Notes: a model not told the origin generated them from the letters alone. Shown: positions 10,355-19,719, counted from the stretch's first letter. The stretch is DNA of 64,000 bases from Betaproteobacteria bacterium (GCA_016720065.1 JADJXY010000002.1:1997001-2061000); one strand, 5' to 3'. A program made the numbers and translations.

Positions 10355-11812
10355 ATGTCCGACCCTAATCTTCCCGCGGACGGCGCCGCCCCTCCCGCCG
10401 AAATCACCTTCGCCGATCTTGGCCTGGCGCCGGAAATCCTGCGCGCCGTCACCGACGAGGGCTACACCCGCCCGACGCCCATCCAGGCCAAGGCCATTCC
10501 CCTCGTCCTGGCCGGCCAGGACATCATGGGGGGCGCCCAGACCGGCACGGGCAAGACCGCCGCCTTCACCCTGCCCATCCTGCAACGCCTGCTGCCCCAC
10601 GCCAGCAGCAGCCCTTCCCCGGCCCGCCACCCGGTGCGCGCCCTGATCCTCGCCCCCACCCGCGAACTCGCGTTGCAGGTCTTCGAATCGGTGAAGACCT
10701 ACAGCAAGCACACCCCCCTGCGCGCCATGTGCGCTTTCGGCGGCGTGGACATCAAACCCCAGATCGAGGAACTGCGGCGCGGGGTCGAAATCATGGTCGC
10801 CACCCCGGGACGGCTCCTGGATCACGTCGAACACAAGTCGGTGAGCTTCGCTGCGGTGCAGGCCCTGGTGCTGGATGAAGCCGACCGCATGCTGGATATG
10901 GGCTTCATCCCCGACGTCACCCGCATCCTCAAGATGCTGCCCCAAACCCGGCAGAGCCTGCTTTTTTCCGCCACCTTCTCGGAAGAAATCAAACGGCTGG
11001 CCGACACCATGCTGAAGGCGCCGGTGCTGGTCGAGGTGGCCCGCCGCAACCAGGTTTCGGAAACCATCGCCCACCGCGTCCATCCGGTCTCCGACTACGG
11101 CAAGCGCGGCCTGCTCACCAAGCTGCTCAAATCCGGCGACATCACCCAGGCCATCGTCTTCGTGCGCACCAAGCAGGGCTGCGGGCGCCTGGCGCGGGAA
11201 CTGCAGCGGGCCGGCATCCACGCTGACGCCATCCACGGTGACAAGAGCCAGCTCGACCGCCTGAAAGCCCTGGACGCCTTCAAGGCCGGCACCACCCATG
11301 TGCTGGTGGCCACCGACGTGGCCGCCCGGGGCCTGGACATCGACGACCTGCCCTACGTCATCAATTACGAACTGCCCCACACCCCGGAAGACTACGTGCA
11401 CCGCATCGGCCGCACCGGGCGCGCGGGCAAGCAGGGCAATGCCATCTCCCTGGTGAGCGCCCACGAAGTGGTCTACCTGGTGGATATCGAAAAGCTCATC
11501 AAGCGCCCCATCGAGCAGATCGAGGTCGCGGGTTTCGAGCCGGAGCCGGCTTACGAATACCCCCCAGGCAACCGCAAGCGCCGTGCATCGGCTGCGCCAC
11601 CGCCGCCCCCGCGGGCGCCTCTGGCCCAGCGACCGGAAAAGCGCCCCCGCGGCGGACGCGACCGCATGATCGCGGCCGACGGCTTCGATTTCAGCCAGCC
11701 CTACGAGTCCCGCGGTGAAGTGCCCGATTCCCCAACGGCGCCGCCCAAGGCCGACCCCCACAAACCTCAGAAAGTCGTTGCAGCCCTGCTGGGCGGCCTG
11801 GGCCGCAAGTAG
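10355..11812 (+). CDS. rhlE: DEAD-box ATP-dependent RNA helicase RhlE
   Basis: Cytoplasmic RNA helicase of 485 aa used in RNA remodelling such as ribosome assembly and mRNA turnover. All core motifs are present: Q-motif region with TPIQ (residues 41-44), Walker A AQTGTGKT (61-68), PTRELA, TPGRLLDH, VLDEADRML, SATFS, and in domain 2 the sequences RGLDIDDLP and HRIGRTGR. From about residue 390 a Pro/Arg/Lys-rich basic tail follows, typical of RhlE-type RNA-binding extensions. It is transcribed from its own promoter directly after the response regulator gene. Confidence 0.95.
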   Translation: MSDPNLPADGAAPPAEITFADLGLAPEILRAVTDEGYTRPTPIQAKAIPLVLAGQDIMGGAQTGTGKTAAFTLPILQRLLPHASSSPSPARHPVRALILAPTRELALQVFESVKTYSKHTPLRAMCAFGGVDIKPQIEELRRGVEIMVATPGRLLDHVEHKSVSFAAVQALVLDEADRMLDMGFIPDVTRILKMLPQTRQSLLFSATFSEEIKRLADTMLKAPVLVEVARRNQVSETIAHRVHPVSDYGKRGLLTKLLKSGDITQAIVFVRTKQGCGRLARELQRAGIHADAIHGDKSQLDRLKALDAFKAGTTHVLVATDVAARGLDIDDLPYVINYELPHTPEDYVHRIGRTGRAGKQGNAISLVSAHEVVYLVDIEKLIKRPIEQIEVAGFEPEPAYEYPPGNRKRRASAAPPPPPRAPLAQRPEKRPRGGRDRMIAADGFDFSQPYESRGEVPDSPTAPPKADPHKPQKVVAALLGGLGRK

Positions 11813-11888
11813 GGCTTCCAGGCGGAGTCGCGCTCGCGCCGCGGGCGGGTGAGTACTGCCCCGCGCCCCAGGCGAAGCGAGGCCAGCT

Positions 11889-12683
11889 CTACGATACCGG
11901 GCGGCGGAACCCCGCCTGCACGGCCGGTTTTTTCGCTTCCACTTCGTTGAGCTTGATGATGGCCAGGGATAGGTTGTCCCCCTCCCCCTTGGCGCGCTCG
12001 CGGGCGAGGGCAATGAGGGTTTCCGAGGCATCCCGGGCGCTTTTTTCGGCCACGATGGCCCCCATCTCACCCGGTTCGAAATAGGCCCAGAGGCCGTCCG
12101 AACAGAGCAGGAAGGCATCTCCCCCAGCCAGGTCGGAGGCCGTCCCGAAGTCGTGGCGCGGTTCTTCACGCCCCCCCAGGGAGGTGAGCAGGATGTTGCG
12201 ATTGGGATGCACCAGGGCCTGCTCCGGGGTGATCTTGCCGCTGGCCACCAGATGCTCCACGTAGGAGTGGTCGGTGGTGCGAAAGGTCATCTTGCCCTTG
12301 TGGAAGCGGTAGAGGCGGCTGTCGCCGCAGTGGGCCCAACTGACCCGCCCCGGACGCAGCAGGAGCAGGACGCCGGTGCTGTGGGGATCCTTCTCGTTCA
12401 TGAAGCGCGAAGCCTTGATCATGGTGTGGGCTTCGAGCAGGCTGTTTTCCAGCAACTGGCGATCGGTATCTTCGCTGGGGGAGTATTGCTCCAGGTTGGT
12501 GCGGGCGGTGTGGACCACCTGCTCCGCGGCCAGGACGCCCCCGGTGTGCCCGCCCATGCCGTCGGCCACCACGGCGAGGACGACGCCACGGACCCGTCCG
12601 TGGGGCAGAATGGCCACCCGGTCCTGTTGTTCTTTGCGGTCCCCTTGATGCTGCGCGACGCAGGCATCGACGCTGATCGGCAT
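11889..12683 (-). CDS. PP2C-family serine/threonine protein phosphatase
   Basis: Metal-dependent protein phosphatase of 264 aa. The start MPISVDACVAQHQGDR is preceded by GGAGGGGGA. Signature motifs: KEQQDRV, VADGMGGHTGG (metal-binding Asp), HCGDSRLYR, LLCSDGLW and GDNLSLAIIK. No kinase gene adjoins it. The genes upstream on the same strand are a 99-aa unknown protein and an HDOD protein, which suggests a signalling cluster at the end of the glc operon. The partner substrate is unknown. Confidence 0.93.
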   Translation of the reverse strand: MPISVDACVAQHQGDRKEQQDRVAILPHGRVRGVVLAVVADGMGGHTGGVLAAEQVVHTARTNLEQYSPSEDTDRQLLENSLLEAHTMIKASRFMNEKDPHSTGVLLLLRPGRVSWAHCGDSRLYRFHKGKMTFRTTDHSYVEHLVASGKITPEQALVHPNRNILLTSLGGREEPRHDFGTASDLAGGDAFLLCSDGLWAYFEPGEMGAIVAEKSARDASETLIALARERAKGEGDNLSLAIIKLNEVEAKKPAVQAGFRRPVS

Positions 12684-12754
12684 GACGCTCCCCCTCCGGC
12701 GGCGGAGAATAGCACGAACGTCAGGGTTCGACATCGGGGCGTCCCCGTGCCGCG

Positions 12755-13054
12755 TCAGCGGGCGAATTCCTCCGGGCGGCGCAAGTGGCCGCTGCTGTCC
12801 GGATGGGCGCTGATATAAACCCGGTGGGCGGCGGCGACCACCACGCGCACGTCCTCCGCCGACAGGGCGGGGAAATTTTCGCGCAGGAGCCGGAAGGCCA
12901 GATGGTCCAGGGAGCGCCCGCCCCAACCCGTCGCCGGATCGAAAAAAGGTTCCACGAGCCGGTAGGCACTCTCGAACAGCTCGCGCAGTTCCGGGCGTCG
13001 GCGGCGATCCGGCCGCTCCTTCCCGCTGGGGTCGACGTAGCTTTCCGTGCTCAT
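12755..13054 (-). CDS. small conserved-looking protein of unknown function
   Basis: Cytoplasmic protein of 99 aa starting MSTESYVDPSGKERPDRRRRPELRELFESAYRLVEPFFDP. The rest is predicted helical with SLDHLAFRLLRENFPALS and VRVVVAAAHRVYISAHPDSSGHLRRPEEF. I do not recognise the family. It lies 64 bases after the HDOD gene and 71 bases before the PP2C gene, all on the same strand. The N-terminal MST matches that of the HDOD protein, which may be chance. Confidence 0.65.
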   Translation of the reverse strand: MSTESYVDPSGKERPDRRRRPELRELFESAYRLVEPFFDPATGWGGRSLDHLAFRLLRENFPALSAEDVRVVVAAAHRVYISAHPDSSGHLRRPEEFAR

Positions 13055-13118
13055 GCGCGCAACACGCGCCTCCCCTCGCGCCCGGGCCGGGGGACGAGGA
13101 TGCGGCTTGTGCTCACCC

Positions 13119-14024
13119 TCATGCGCCGCATTCCTGGGCGTGAAAGGCTTCCAGGATGTCGTCGATGAATTCGGGCAGTGCATCGTCCCGCAGGCCTAGC
13201 TCGATCAGGACATCCTCCTTGACCCGGTCCCACTCGGTGTTCTTCACGTGCTGGTCGCGGTAGAAGATTTCGATGGCCAGTTGCAGGATGGCCACCATGG
13301 TGCGCGAGGCGTGCAGGCCGATGGAACTCATGTCGTGGTGGTAGCGGATGGCGTCGCAGATGAATTCCGGCAGATTCCAGTGGCGCGCCACGATATAGCC
13401 GACGACGCAGTGGTCGGCGCTGAACTTCTTGTCCTCGTCGGCCAGCTCGATCCAGCGGCCGGGTTCGCCCAGGTGCATTTCCGCGCAGTAGGTGGTGAAG
13501 CGCTGCATGAGGAGCGGCACACCGCAGTCGTGGAAGATGCCGGCGAGAAAGGCCTGGTCCGGAAAGACATTGCAGACTGCGATGCGCTCGTCGGCGATCA
13601 GCATGGCCAGTTGCGCCACCGCCTGGGAGCGGGTCCAGAAGGCCTCGTAGGCACGGGGATTTTTCTTCACCACCGAAATGCTGGCCAGGGCGATGGCCTG
13701 GACCAGATTGAAGGTCTGCCGCACCCCCACGGCGTGCAGGATTTCCTCCACCGACGCGAAGGGCTGGTGCTGCTTGTAGGCGGCGTTGCCCACCACCTTG
13801 AAGAGCATGGCGGAAAGGCCGGGATCCTGGTTGATGACCCGGGCCAGGACACGCACGTCGAATTCCTTGCGCATCAGGTGTTGGCGCAGTTCCTCCAGCA
13901 CGCGGGGCTGGGGGGGAATATTCACGCCGCGCTCCAGAAGGCGTTTCATGCGGGCGGCCTCGTCCTGGGGCAGGCTGCGCACGGCTTCCGCAACGGGGAT
14001 GGGCTTGGCGACTTCGGTGCTCAT
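13119..14024 (-). CDS. HDOD-domain signalling protein
   Basis: A 301 aa protein with the HDOD domain, an HD-related helical domain found in bacterial signalling and regulatory proteins. Visible are the start of the domain at LPPQPRVLEELRQ-like NIPPQPRVLEELRQ, INQDPGLSAMLFKVVGNAAY, SVEEILHAVGVRQTFNLVQ, the HD-like FLAGIFHDCGVPLLMQ, and HCVVGYIVARHWNLPEFICDAIRYHHD. Its ATG overlaps the glcF stop (ATGA), so it is part of the glycolate oxidase transcript. HDOD proteins usually work in regulation, not catalysis; a direct role in glycolate control is only inferred from position. Confidence 0.88.
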   Translation of the reverse strand: MSTEVAKPIPVAEAVRSLPQDEAARMKRLLERGVNIPPQPRVLEELRQHLMRKEFDVRVLARVINQDPGLSAMLFKVVGNAAYKQHQPFASVEEILHAVGVRQTFNLVQAIALASISVVKKNPRAYEAFWTRSQAVAQLAMLIADERIAVCNVFPDQAFLAGIFHDCGVPLLMQRFTTYCAEMHLGEPGRWIELADEDKKFSADHCVVGYIVARHWNLPEFICDAIRYHHDMSSIGLHASRTMVAILQLAIEIFYRDQHVKNTEWDRVKEDVLIELGLRDDALPEFIDDILEAFHAQECGA

Positions 14025-15271
14025 GACAGGGCCTCGTCGAGCAGTTCGATCCAGTGGCGCACCGGCAAGTCGCTGCCCGCCTGCAGGTGGGTGAGGCAGC
14101 CGATGTTGGCCGTGGCGATGGCCCGGGGCGATCCGGTATTGAGGGCGTTCAATTTGTTGTCCCGCAGACGTTTGGAAATATCAGGCTGAAGAATCGAGTA
14201 GGTGCCGGCGGAGCCGCAGCACAGGTGGGGATCGGGCACCGGCGTCAGGGTGTAGCCACAGGCCGCGAGCAGGGTTTCCGCCGCACCCCGCACCCCCAGG
14301 CCGTGCTGCAGGGAACAGGGCGAGTGAAAGGCCAGGGGGCCGCGATCACGCCGTGTAGCAGCCAGCAGCGGCAGCAGCCTGTCCTGTTCCATCAGCAGGA
14401 GTTCTCCCGGATCGCGGCACAGGGCGGCGATGCGGGCGGCCTTGGCCGCATAATCGGGATCATCGGCCAGGACGTGACCATAATCGCGCACCTGCACGGC
14501 GCAGCCCGAAGCGGTCACCACGATGGCCTCGGCCCCGGCCTCCACCGCGGGCCACCAGGCGTCGATGTTGCGCCGCATGTCGTCCCGCCCCGCAATCTGG
14601 TCATTGAGGTGGAAGCGCAGGGCGCCGCAGCAGCCCGCTCCATCCGCCTCGCTGAGTTCTATGCCCAGCCGGTCGAGCAGGCGCGCCGTGGCGGCGTTGA
14701 TATTGGGCGCCAGCCCCGGCTGCACGCAACCGGCCAGGGCCAGCATGCGGCGGGACGGCGCGCCTTCGTCCGCCTTGCGTTCCGGCCAGGGGCGGGCGAC
14801 GCCGGCGGCCTCGGGCGGCAGTTTGTCGGCCAGGGCGCTGGGCAGCAGCGGACGCAGCATCTGCCCCAGGCGTACCGCCGGCCCGAAGAGCCAGGGCCGC
14901 GGCAGGACCTCCCGCAGCACCGCCCGGGCCAGCTTTTCCGCCCCCTTGCGCGGCAGACGCTCCTCGACCACGCGGCGGCCGATGTCGAGCAACTGGACGT
15001 ACTCGACCCCCGAGGGGCAGGTGGTCTGGCAGGAGCGGCAGGTGAGACAACGGTCCAGGTGCAGGCGGGTCTTTTCGCTGACCGGCCGTCCTTCCAGAAC
15101 CTGCTTGATGAGATAGATGCGGCCGCGGGGACCGTCGAGCTCGTCGCCCAGAAGTTGATAGGTGGGGCAGGTGGCGGTGCAGAAGCCGCAATGGACGCAC
15201 TTGCGCAGGATGGCGTCGGCGCGGCGGCCCTCTGCGGTTGCCAGGAATTCCGGGGCGAGTTCGGTTTGCAT
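14021..15271 (-). CDS. glcF: glycolate oxidase iron-sulfur subunit
   Basis: Subunit of the membrane-associated glycolate dehydrogenase that oxidises glycolate to glyoxylate and passes electrons to the quinone pool. The 416 aa product carries two 4Fe-4S motifs (CVHCGFCTATCP near residue 25 and CLTCRSCQTTCP near 76) and two CCG-type motifs (DGAGCCGALRFH and LCCGSAGTYS) that bind a further cluster. The ATG overlaps the glcE stop (ATGA) and its own stop overlaps the HDOD start. Length and order match glcDEF operons. Confidence 0.95.
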   Translation of the reverse strand: MQTELAPEFLATAEGRRADAILRKCVHCGFCTATCPTYQLLGDELDGPRGRIYLIKQVLEGRPVSEKTRLHLDRCLTCRSCQTTCPSGVEYVQLLDIGRRVVEERLPRKGAEKLARAVLREVLPRPWLFGPAVRLGQMLRPLLPSALADKLPPEAAGVARPWPERKADEGAPSRRMLALAGCVQPGLAPNINAATARLLDRLGIELSEADGAGCCGALRFHLNDQIAGRDDMRRNIDAWWPAVEAGAEAIVVTASGCAVQVRDYGHVLADDPDYAAKAARIAALCRDPGELLLMEQDRLLPLLAATRRDRGPLAFHSPCSLQHGLGVRGAAETLLAACGYTLTPVPDPHLCCGSAGTYSILQPDISKRLRDNKLNALNTGSPRAIATANIGCLTHLQAGSDLPVRHWIELLDEALS

Positions 15272-16365
15272 CAGATTTCGGCGTAAAGCCGGCCGGGGTT
15301 GAAGATGCCATGGGGGTCGAAAACCCGCTTCACGCGGCGGTGCAGAGCGAGCAGGGCGGGGGCCGGGGGAGCGAAGGCACCGACGCGGCAGCGCAGGGAT
15401 TCCGGCGCCCGGAAGAGGACCGCGTGGCCGCCGGCCCGGGCCGCTGCACTGCGCACGGCCTCCGGATCCAGGTCGCCGGCCAGCCAGCGCTGGCCGCCGC
15501 CCCACTCCAGCGCCGTCGCTCCGGGCAGGGCCAGGGGTGGCGCCGTGGTGGGCAGGACGAGGCGCCAGAGTACTTCGCCGGCGAAGGCCGGATGGCGCTG
15601 TTCGCGCACCGCGCTCCACAGGCCCGCCTCGGCCAGGGGCTCGCCCCCCAGGGCGGCGCGGGCGGCGTCCACCGCCGCTGCGGCGCCGGAAAGCCGCAGG
15701 AAGAGGCGCCCGTCGTGCCAGAAGGAGGCGGAAATGGGCAGAGGCTGCCCCCCCCAGCGGTTGAGGGCGGTGAGGGCTTTCTCCTCGCTCATTTCGAAGG
15801 CGAGGCTCATTTCCCGCGGAGGACGGGGCAGCACCTTGAAGCTCACTTCGGCCACCAGCCCCAGGGTGCCGAGGCTGCCGGCCAGCAGACGCGACACGTC
15901 GTAGCCGGCCACGTTCTTCATCACCTGGCCGCCGAAATCGAGGACCTGACCCTGGCCGTCGATCAGTTTCACCCCCAGGACGAAATCCCGCACACCCCCC
16001 GCCTGCTGTCGCCGCGGCCCGGACAATCCGGCCGCCAGGGCACCGCCCACCGTGGCCGTGCCGCCCTGCCTCCCGCCGCCTTCCCCGCGGCCGAAAGCGC
16101 CGGGGGGCTCGAAGGGCAGCATCTGCCCCTCCGCGGCCAGTTGCGCCTCGACGTCCGCCAAGGGCGTGCCGCAGCGGGCCGTGAGGTACAACTCGGTGGG
16201 CTCGTGGGCGACGATGCCGCGATAGCCCGAGGTATCGAGCACCTCGCCGGACAACATGCCACCGTAGAAATCCTTGCTGCCGCCTCCCCGCAGGCGCAGG
16301 GGACGCCGATCCGCAGCGGCGGCGGTCACCGCCTCGCGCAGGGCTTCCAGCGTCTGGGCAGGCAT
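15271..16365 (-). CDS. glcE: glycolate oxidase FAD-binding subunit
   Basis: Second flavin-binding subunit of glycolate dehydrogenase, 364 aa. The N-terminal FAD-binding 4 domain shows LRLRGGGSKDFYGG and GGTATVGGALAAGLSGPRR, then VRDFVLGVKLIDGQG and QVMKNVAGYDVSRLLAGSLG. The C terminus ends DPHGIFNPGRLY, the usual family end. The start MPAQTLEALREAV overlaps the glcD stop (ATGA); the longer frame upstream is a shadow inside glcD. Confidence 0.95.
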   Translation of the reverse strand: MPAQTLEALREAVTAAAADRRPLRLRGGGSKDFYGGMLSGEVLDTSGYRGIVAHEPTELYLTARCGTPLADVEAQLAAEGQMLPFEPPGAFGRGEGGGRQGGTATVGGALAAGLSGPRRQQAGGVRDFVLGVKLIDGQGQVLDFGGQVMKNVAGYDVSRLLAGSLGTLGLVAEVSFKVLPRPPREMSLAFEMSEEKALTALNRWGGQPLPISASFWHDGRLFLRLSGAAAAVDAARAALGGEPLAEAGLWSAVREQRHPAFAGEVLWRLVLPTTAPPLALPGATALEWGGGQRWLAGDLDPEAVRSAAARAGGHAVLFRAPESLRCRVGAFAPPAPALLALHRRVKRVFDPHGIFNPGRLYAEI

Positions 16366-17846
16366 CAGAAGCGCTCCAGTTCGGGAAATTTCGTTTCCCC
16401 CCGGTGCACGTGCATGCGCCCGTACTCGGCGCAGCGATGCAGGCTGGGCACCGCCTTGCCGGGGTTGAGGAGCCCGGTTTCGTCGAAGGCCGCCTTGAGG
16501 CGGTGGAAACACTCCAGTTCCGGCGTGGCGTACTGGACGCACATCTGGTTGATCTTCTCCACCCCCACCCCGTGCTCGCCGGTAATGGACCCCCCCAGGG
16601 ACACCGACAGCTCCAGGATTTCCGCACCGAAGGCTTCGGCCGCCTCCCAGTCTCCGGAACGCGCGGCGTCGTACATGATGAGGGGGTGCAGATTGCCGTC
16701 GCCGGCATGGAAGACATTGGCGCAACGCAGGCCGTACTTGGTTTCCATGGCGGCGATGGCGGTCAGCATGGCGGCCAGATGGCGGCGCGGAATGGTACCG
16801 TCCATGCAATAGTAGTCCGGGGTGACGCGCCCCACCGCCGGAAAGGCGGCCTTGCGCCCGGCCCAGAAGGAAAGCCGTTCGGCTTCCGACGCCGACACGC
16901 GGATGTCGCGGGCGCCGCTCGCCGCAAGGACCTCGCGGATGCGCGCCATTTCCGCCGCCACTTCCTCGGGGGTACCGTCGGATTCGCACAGCAGGATGGC
17001 CGCCGCCTCCAGATCGTAGCCGGCGCGCACGAAGGGTTCGACGGCGGCGGTGGCGGCCTTGTCCATCATCTCCAGTCCCGCCGGGATGATGCCGGCGGCG
17101 ATGATGGCGGCCACCGCCTCGCCGGCCCGCGCCACATCGTCGAAGGACGCCATGGCCACCTGGGCGAGGGCGGGCTTGGGGACGAGTTTTACCGTCACCT
17201 CGGTTACCACGGCCAACATGCCCTCCGACCCGACCAGCAGGGCGAGCAGGTCGTAGCCCGGCGCGTCGGGCGCCGCGCTGCCGATTTCCAGCACCTCGCC
17301 CTCGATGGTCACCACCCGCAGGGCGAGCACGTTATGGACGGTGAGCCCGTACTTGAGGCAATGCACGCCGCCGGAATTCTCGGCCACATTGCCCCCCAGG
17401 GTGCAGGCGATCTGGGAAGAGGGATCCGGGGCGTAGTAAAGCCCGAAAGGTGCCGCCGCTTCCGACACGGCCAGGTTGCGCACCCCCGGCTGTACGACCG
17501 CCAGGCGCGCCGCGGCGTCGACCTTGAGGATGCGGTTGAAGCGGGCCAGGGACAGTACCACGCCCTGGGGGTGCGGCATGGCGCCGCCGGAAAGCCCGGT
17601 GCCGGCGCCCCGGGCCACCACAGGCACCCCGAGACGATGGCAGATGCCGAGAACGTCCCGCACCTGCTGCTCGCTTTCCGGCAGGCACACCGCCAGGGGC
17701 AGGGCGCGGAAGGCGGTGAGGCCGTCGCATTCGTAGGGGCGGAGGTCTTCCGGGTCGGTGAGCAGGCAGCGGGCCGGCAGGACGGCCGCCAGGCTCCTGT
17801 GCACCGCCTCCCGGTCCGTGTCGAACAGCTTGTCTTCCGCGCCCAT
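16365..17846 (-). CDS. glcD: glycolate oxidase catalytic FAD-linked subunit
   Basis: Catalytic subunit of glycolate dehydrogenase, 493 aa. The FAD-binding domain shows PVVARGAGTGLSGGAMP (PP-loop region), GGNVAENSGGVHCLKYG and LLVGSEGMLAVVTE. The C-terminal substrate domain contains NVFHAGDGNLHP, GGSITGEHGVG and LNPGKAVPS, all standard for GlcD. The gene follows the glycerate kinase gene by 14 bases on the same strand, which links glycolate oxidation to glycerate use in one transcript. Confidence 0.96.
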   Translation of the reverse strand: MGAEDKLFDTDREAVHRSLAAVLPARCLLTDPEDLRPYECDGLTAFRALPLAVCLPESEQQVRDVLGICHRLGVPVVARGAGTGLSGGAMPHPQGVVLSLARFNRILKVDAAARLAVVQPGVRNLAVSEAAAPFGLYYAPDPSSQIACTLGGNVAENSGGVHCLKYGLTVHNVLALRVVTIEGEVLEIGSAAPDAPGYDLLALLVGSEGMLAVVTEVTVKLVPKPALAQVAMASFDDVARAGEAVAAIIAAGIIPAGLEMMDKAATAAVEPFVRAGYDLEAAAILLCESDGTPEEVAAEMARIREVLAASGARDIRVSASEAERLSFWAGRKAAFPAVGRVTPDYYCMDGTIPRRHLAAMLTAIAAMETKYGLRCANVFHAGDGNLHPLIMYDAARSGDWEAAEAFGAEILELSVSLGGSITGEHGVGVEKINQMCVQYATPELECFHRLKAAFDETGLLNPGKAVPSLHRCAEYGRMHVHRGETKFPELERF

Positions 17847-17860
17847 GGCCCCTCCCGCGG

Positions 17861-19119
17861 CTATTCTACCCCGACCAGGATGGCCCGGAAGTCGTTCACA
17901 TTGTTGCGCGTCGAGCCGGTCAGCAGCAGGTCGCCCAGGGCGGCGAAGAATGCCCAGGCGTCGTTTTCGGCCAGGGCTGCCCGGGCATCGACCCCGGCGG
18001 CCCGCGCGCGGGCGAGGGTTTGCGGCGCGACGAAGGCACCGGCGTTGTCCTCGCTACCATCGATGCCATCCGTATCCGCCGCCAGGGCGTGGATTCCCGG
18101 CGCCCCGGCCAGGGCCAGGGCGAGGCCCAGGAGGAATTCCGTATTGCGTCCGCCGCGCCCCTGCCCGCGCACGGTGACCGTGGTCTCGCCGCCGGAAAGC
18201 AGGACGCAGGGCGCCGCGGCCGGGTCGCCGTGGCGGGCGCAGGACAGCGCCACCCCCGCCAGGGCGCGGCCCACTTCCCGCGCCTCACCCTCCAGGGCGT
18301 CGCCCAGGATGAGGGGGCGCAAGCCCAGCGCCCGGGCGCGGGCGGCAGCGGCTTCCAGCATCTGCCGCGGACTGGCCACCAGGCGGAAGGCGCTGTGGGC
18401 AAGGCGCGGATCGCCGGGCTTGGGAGTCTCCAGGGCACCGGAGTGCAGCCCCTCGCGCAGGGCGGGCGCCAGGGTGAGGCCGTAGCGGTCGAGGACGGCC
18501 AGGGCATCGGCGCAGGTGCTCGGATCGGCCACCGTCGGCCCCGAGGCGATCACCGCCGCAGCGTCCCCCGGCACGTCGGAAATGGCCAGGGTGAGCACCG
18601 GCGCCGGCCAGGCGGCCAGGGCCAGGCGCCCGCCCTTGATGGCCGAGAGATGCTTGCGCACACAATTGATCTCGTCGATGTCGGCGCCGCTCCGCAAGAG
18701 CTGGGCCGTGAGTGCCCGCTTCTCCTGGCGAGCCCCGCCATCGGCGCGGCCAGCAGCGCCGATCCGCCACCGGAGGCGAGGAAGAGCACCCGCTCGCCAG
18801 CCCCGCAGCGGCTCACCCGTTCCAGGATGCGGCGGGCCGCCTCGGCCCCGGCAGCGTCGGGAACCGGGTGGGCCGCCTCGACCACTTCGATGTGCCGGCA
18901 AGGAACACCGTGGCCGTAGCGGGTCACCACCAGGCCCTCGAGTTCCCCCGGCCAGGTGGCCTCCACTGCCCGCGCCATGGCTGCCGCCGCCTTGCCGGCG
19001 CCGACGACGACCAGGCGACCCTCGCCCGCTTGCGGCAGGGCGGGAGGCACGCAGCGCGCCGGGGCCACCGCGCCCAGTCCGGCGTCGAACAATTCCCGCA
19101 GAATTTCCCTCGGCCCCAT
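17861..19119 (-). pseudogene. glycerate 2-kinase (MOFRL family), broken by a frameshift
   Basis: Glycerate 2-kinase phosphorylates D-glycerate to 2-phosphoglycerate, the last step of glyoxylate salvage. The N-terminal half reads in one frame from MGPREILRELFDAGLG to ASGGGSALLAAPMAGLA. The rest continues one frame over from QEKRALTAQLLRSG through INCVRKHLSAIKGGRLA, the VLLSGGETTV motif and DGIDGSEDNAGAF to the end. The switch is at about 18725-18729, where CTCGCCAGGAG lacks one base; GCCCAGGAG would restore GLAQEKRAL. Everything else is intact, so the lesion is recent or a sequence error. Upstream partner of glcDEF. Confidence 0.85.
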
Positions 19120-19144
19120 CGTTCCAGCCTGTCTTGGTCTATGA

Positions 19145-19158
19145 TTGATTTCAGTCAA
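19145..19158 (+). promoter_or_regulatory. FNR/Anr-like binding site
   Basis: TTGAT-TTCA-GTCAA matches the FNR consensus TTGAT-N4-ATCAA in nine of ten half-site positions. Its centre is 41.5 bases upstream of about 19193, with a CATCAT -10-like hexamer at 19181-19186, the spacing of a class II FNR-activated promoter facing the bacteriohemerythrin gene. The glycerate kinase gene starts 26 bases away on the other strand and could be affected too. Confidence 0.6.
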
Positions 19159-19212
19159 GGGCACCGCCGCCGTGGCGGAACATCATGCCGACCCATCCCT
19201 GAGGGCACCCCC

Positions 19213-19698
19213 ATGAGCGACAGAGAACTGTTTGCCTGGTCCGACAGCTACAACGTCGGCATCCAGGAGGTGGACGAGCAGCACCAGGTTCTGGTCTCGC
19301 TCCTCAACCAACTCCACGAAGCGATCCGCGAACACCATGGCAAGACCACCTCGCGGGAAATCCTGGACCGGCTGGCCGAGTATACCCGCACCCATTTCCT
19401 GCTCGAAGAAAGCCTCATGCGGCTGACCCACTACCCGGGGCTCGACTTCCACAAGCAGCAGCACGAGGAACTGATCCGCCAGGTGAAGGATCTCCAGCAC
19501 AAGCTCGACCACGAAAACGCCGCCATCACTTTCGAACTGCTGCACTTCCTCAAGGTCTGGCTGACCCAGCACATCAACGAAAGCGACAAGCGCTTCGGCG
19601 CCTTTTTCGAAAGCGCCGGCCTGACCCAGTACGCCACCTGGTCCAAGGAAGTGGAAACCACCATGCAGAAGAAAAAATGGTGGTGGAAGTTCTGGTAG
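19213..19698 (+). CDS. bacteriohemerythrin
   Basis: Cytoplasmic oxygen-binding di-iron protein of 161 aa. Hemerythrin ligands are visible in order: NVGIQEVDEQHQ (first His), the HFLLEE block with His and Glu, DFHKQQHEEL with two His, and the C-terminal HINESDKRF with His and Asp. A Lys/Trp-rich end (KKKWWWKFW) extends beyond the domain. It probably senses, stores or delivers oxygen. The FNR-like site upstream would link its expression to low oxygen. Confidence 0.95.
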   Translation: MSDRELFAWSDSYNVGIQEVDEQHQVLVSLLNQLHEAIREHHGKTTSREILDRLAEYTRTHFLLEESLMRLTHYPGLDFHKQQHEELIRQVKDLQHKLDHENAAITFELLHFLKVWLTQHINESDKRFGAFFESAGLTQYATWSKEVETTMQKKKWWWKFW

Positions 19699-19719
19699 GG
19701 GGCGTTCGGGGAGGCGAGC

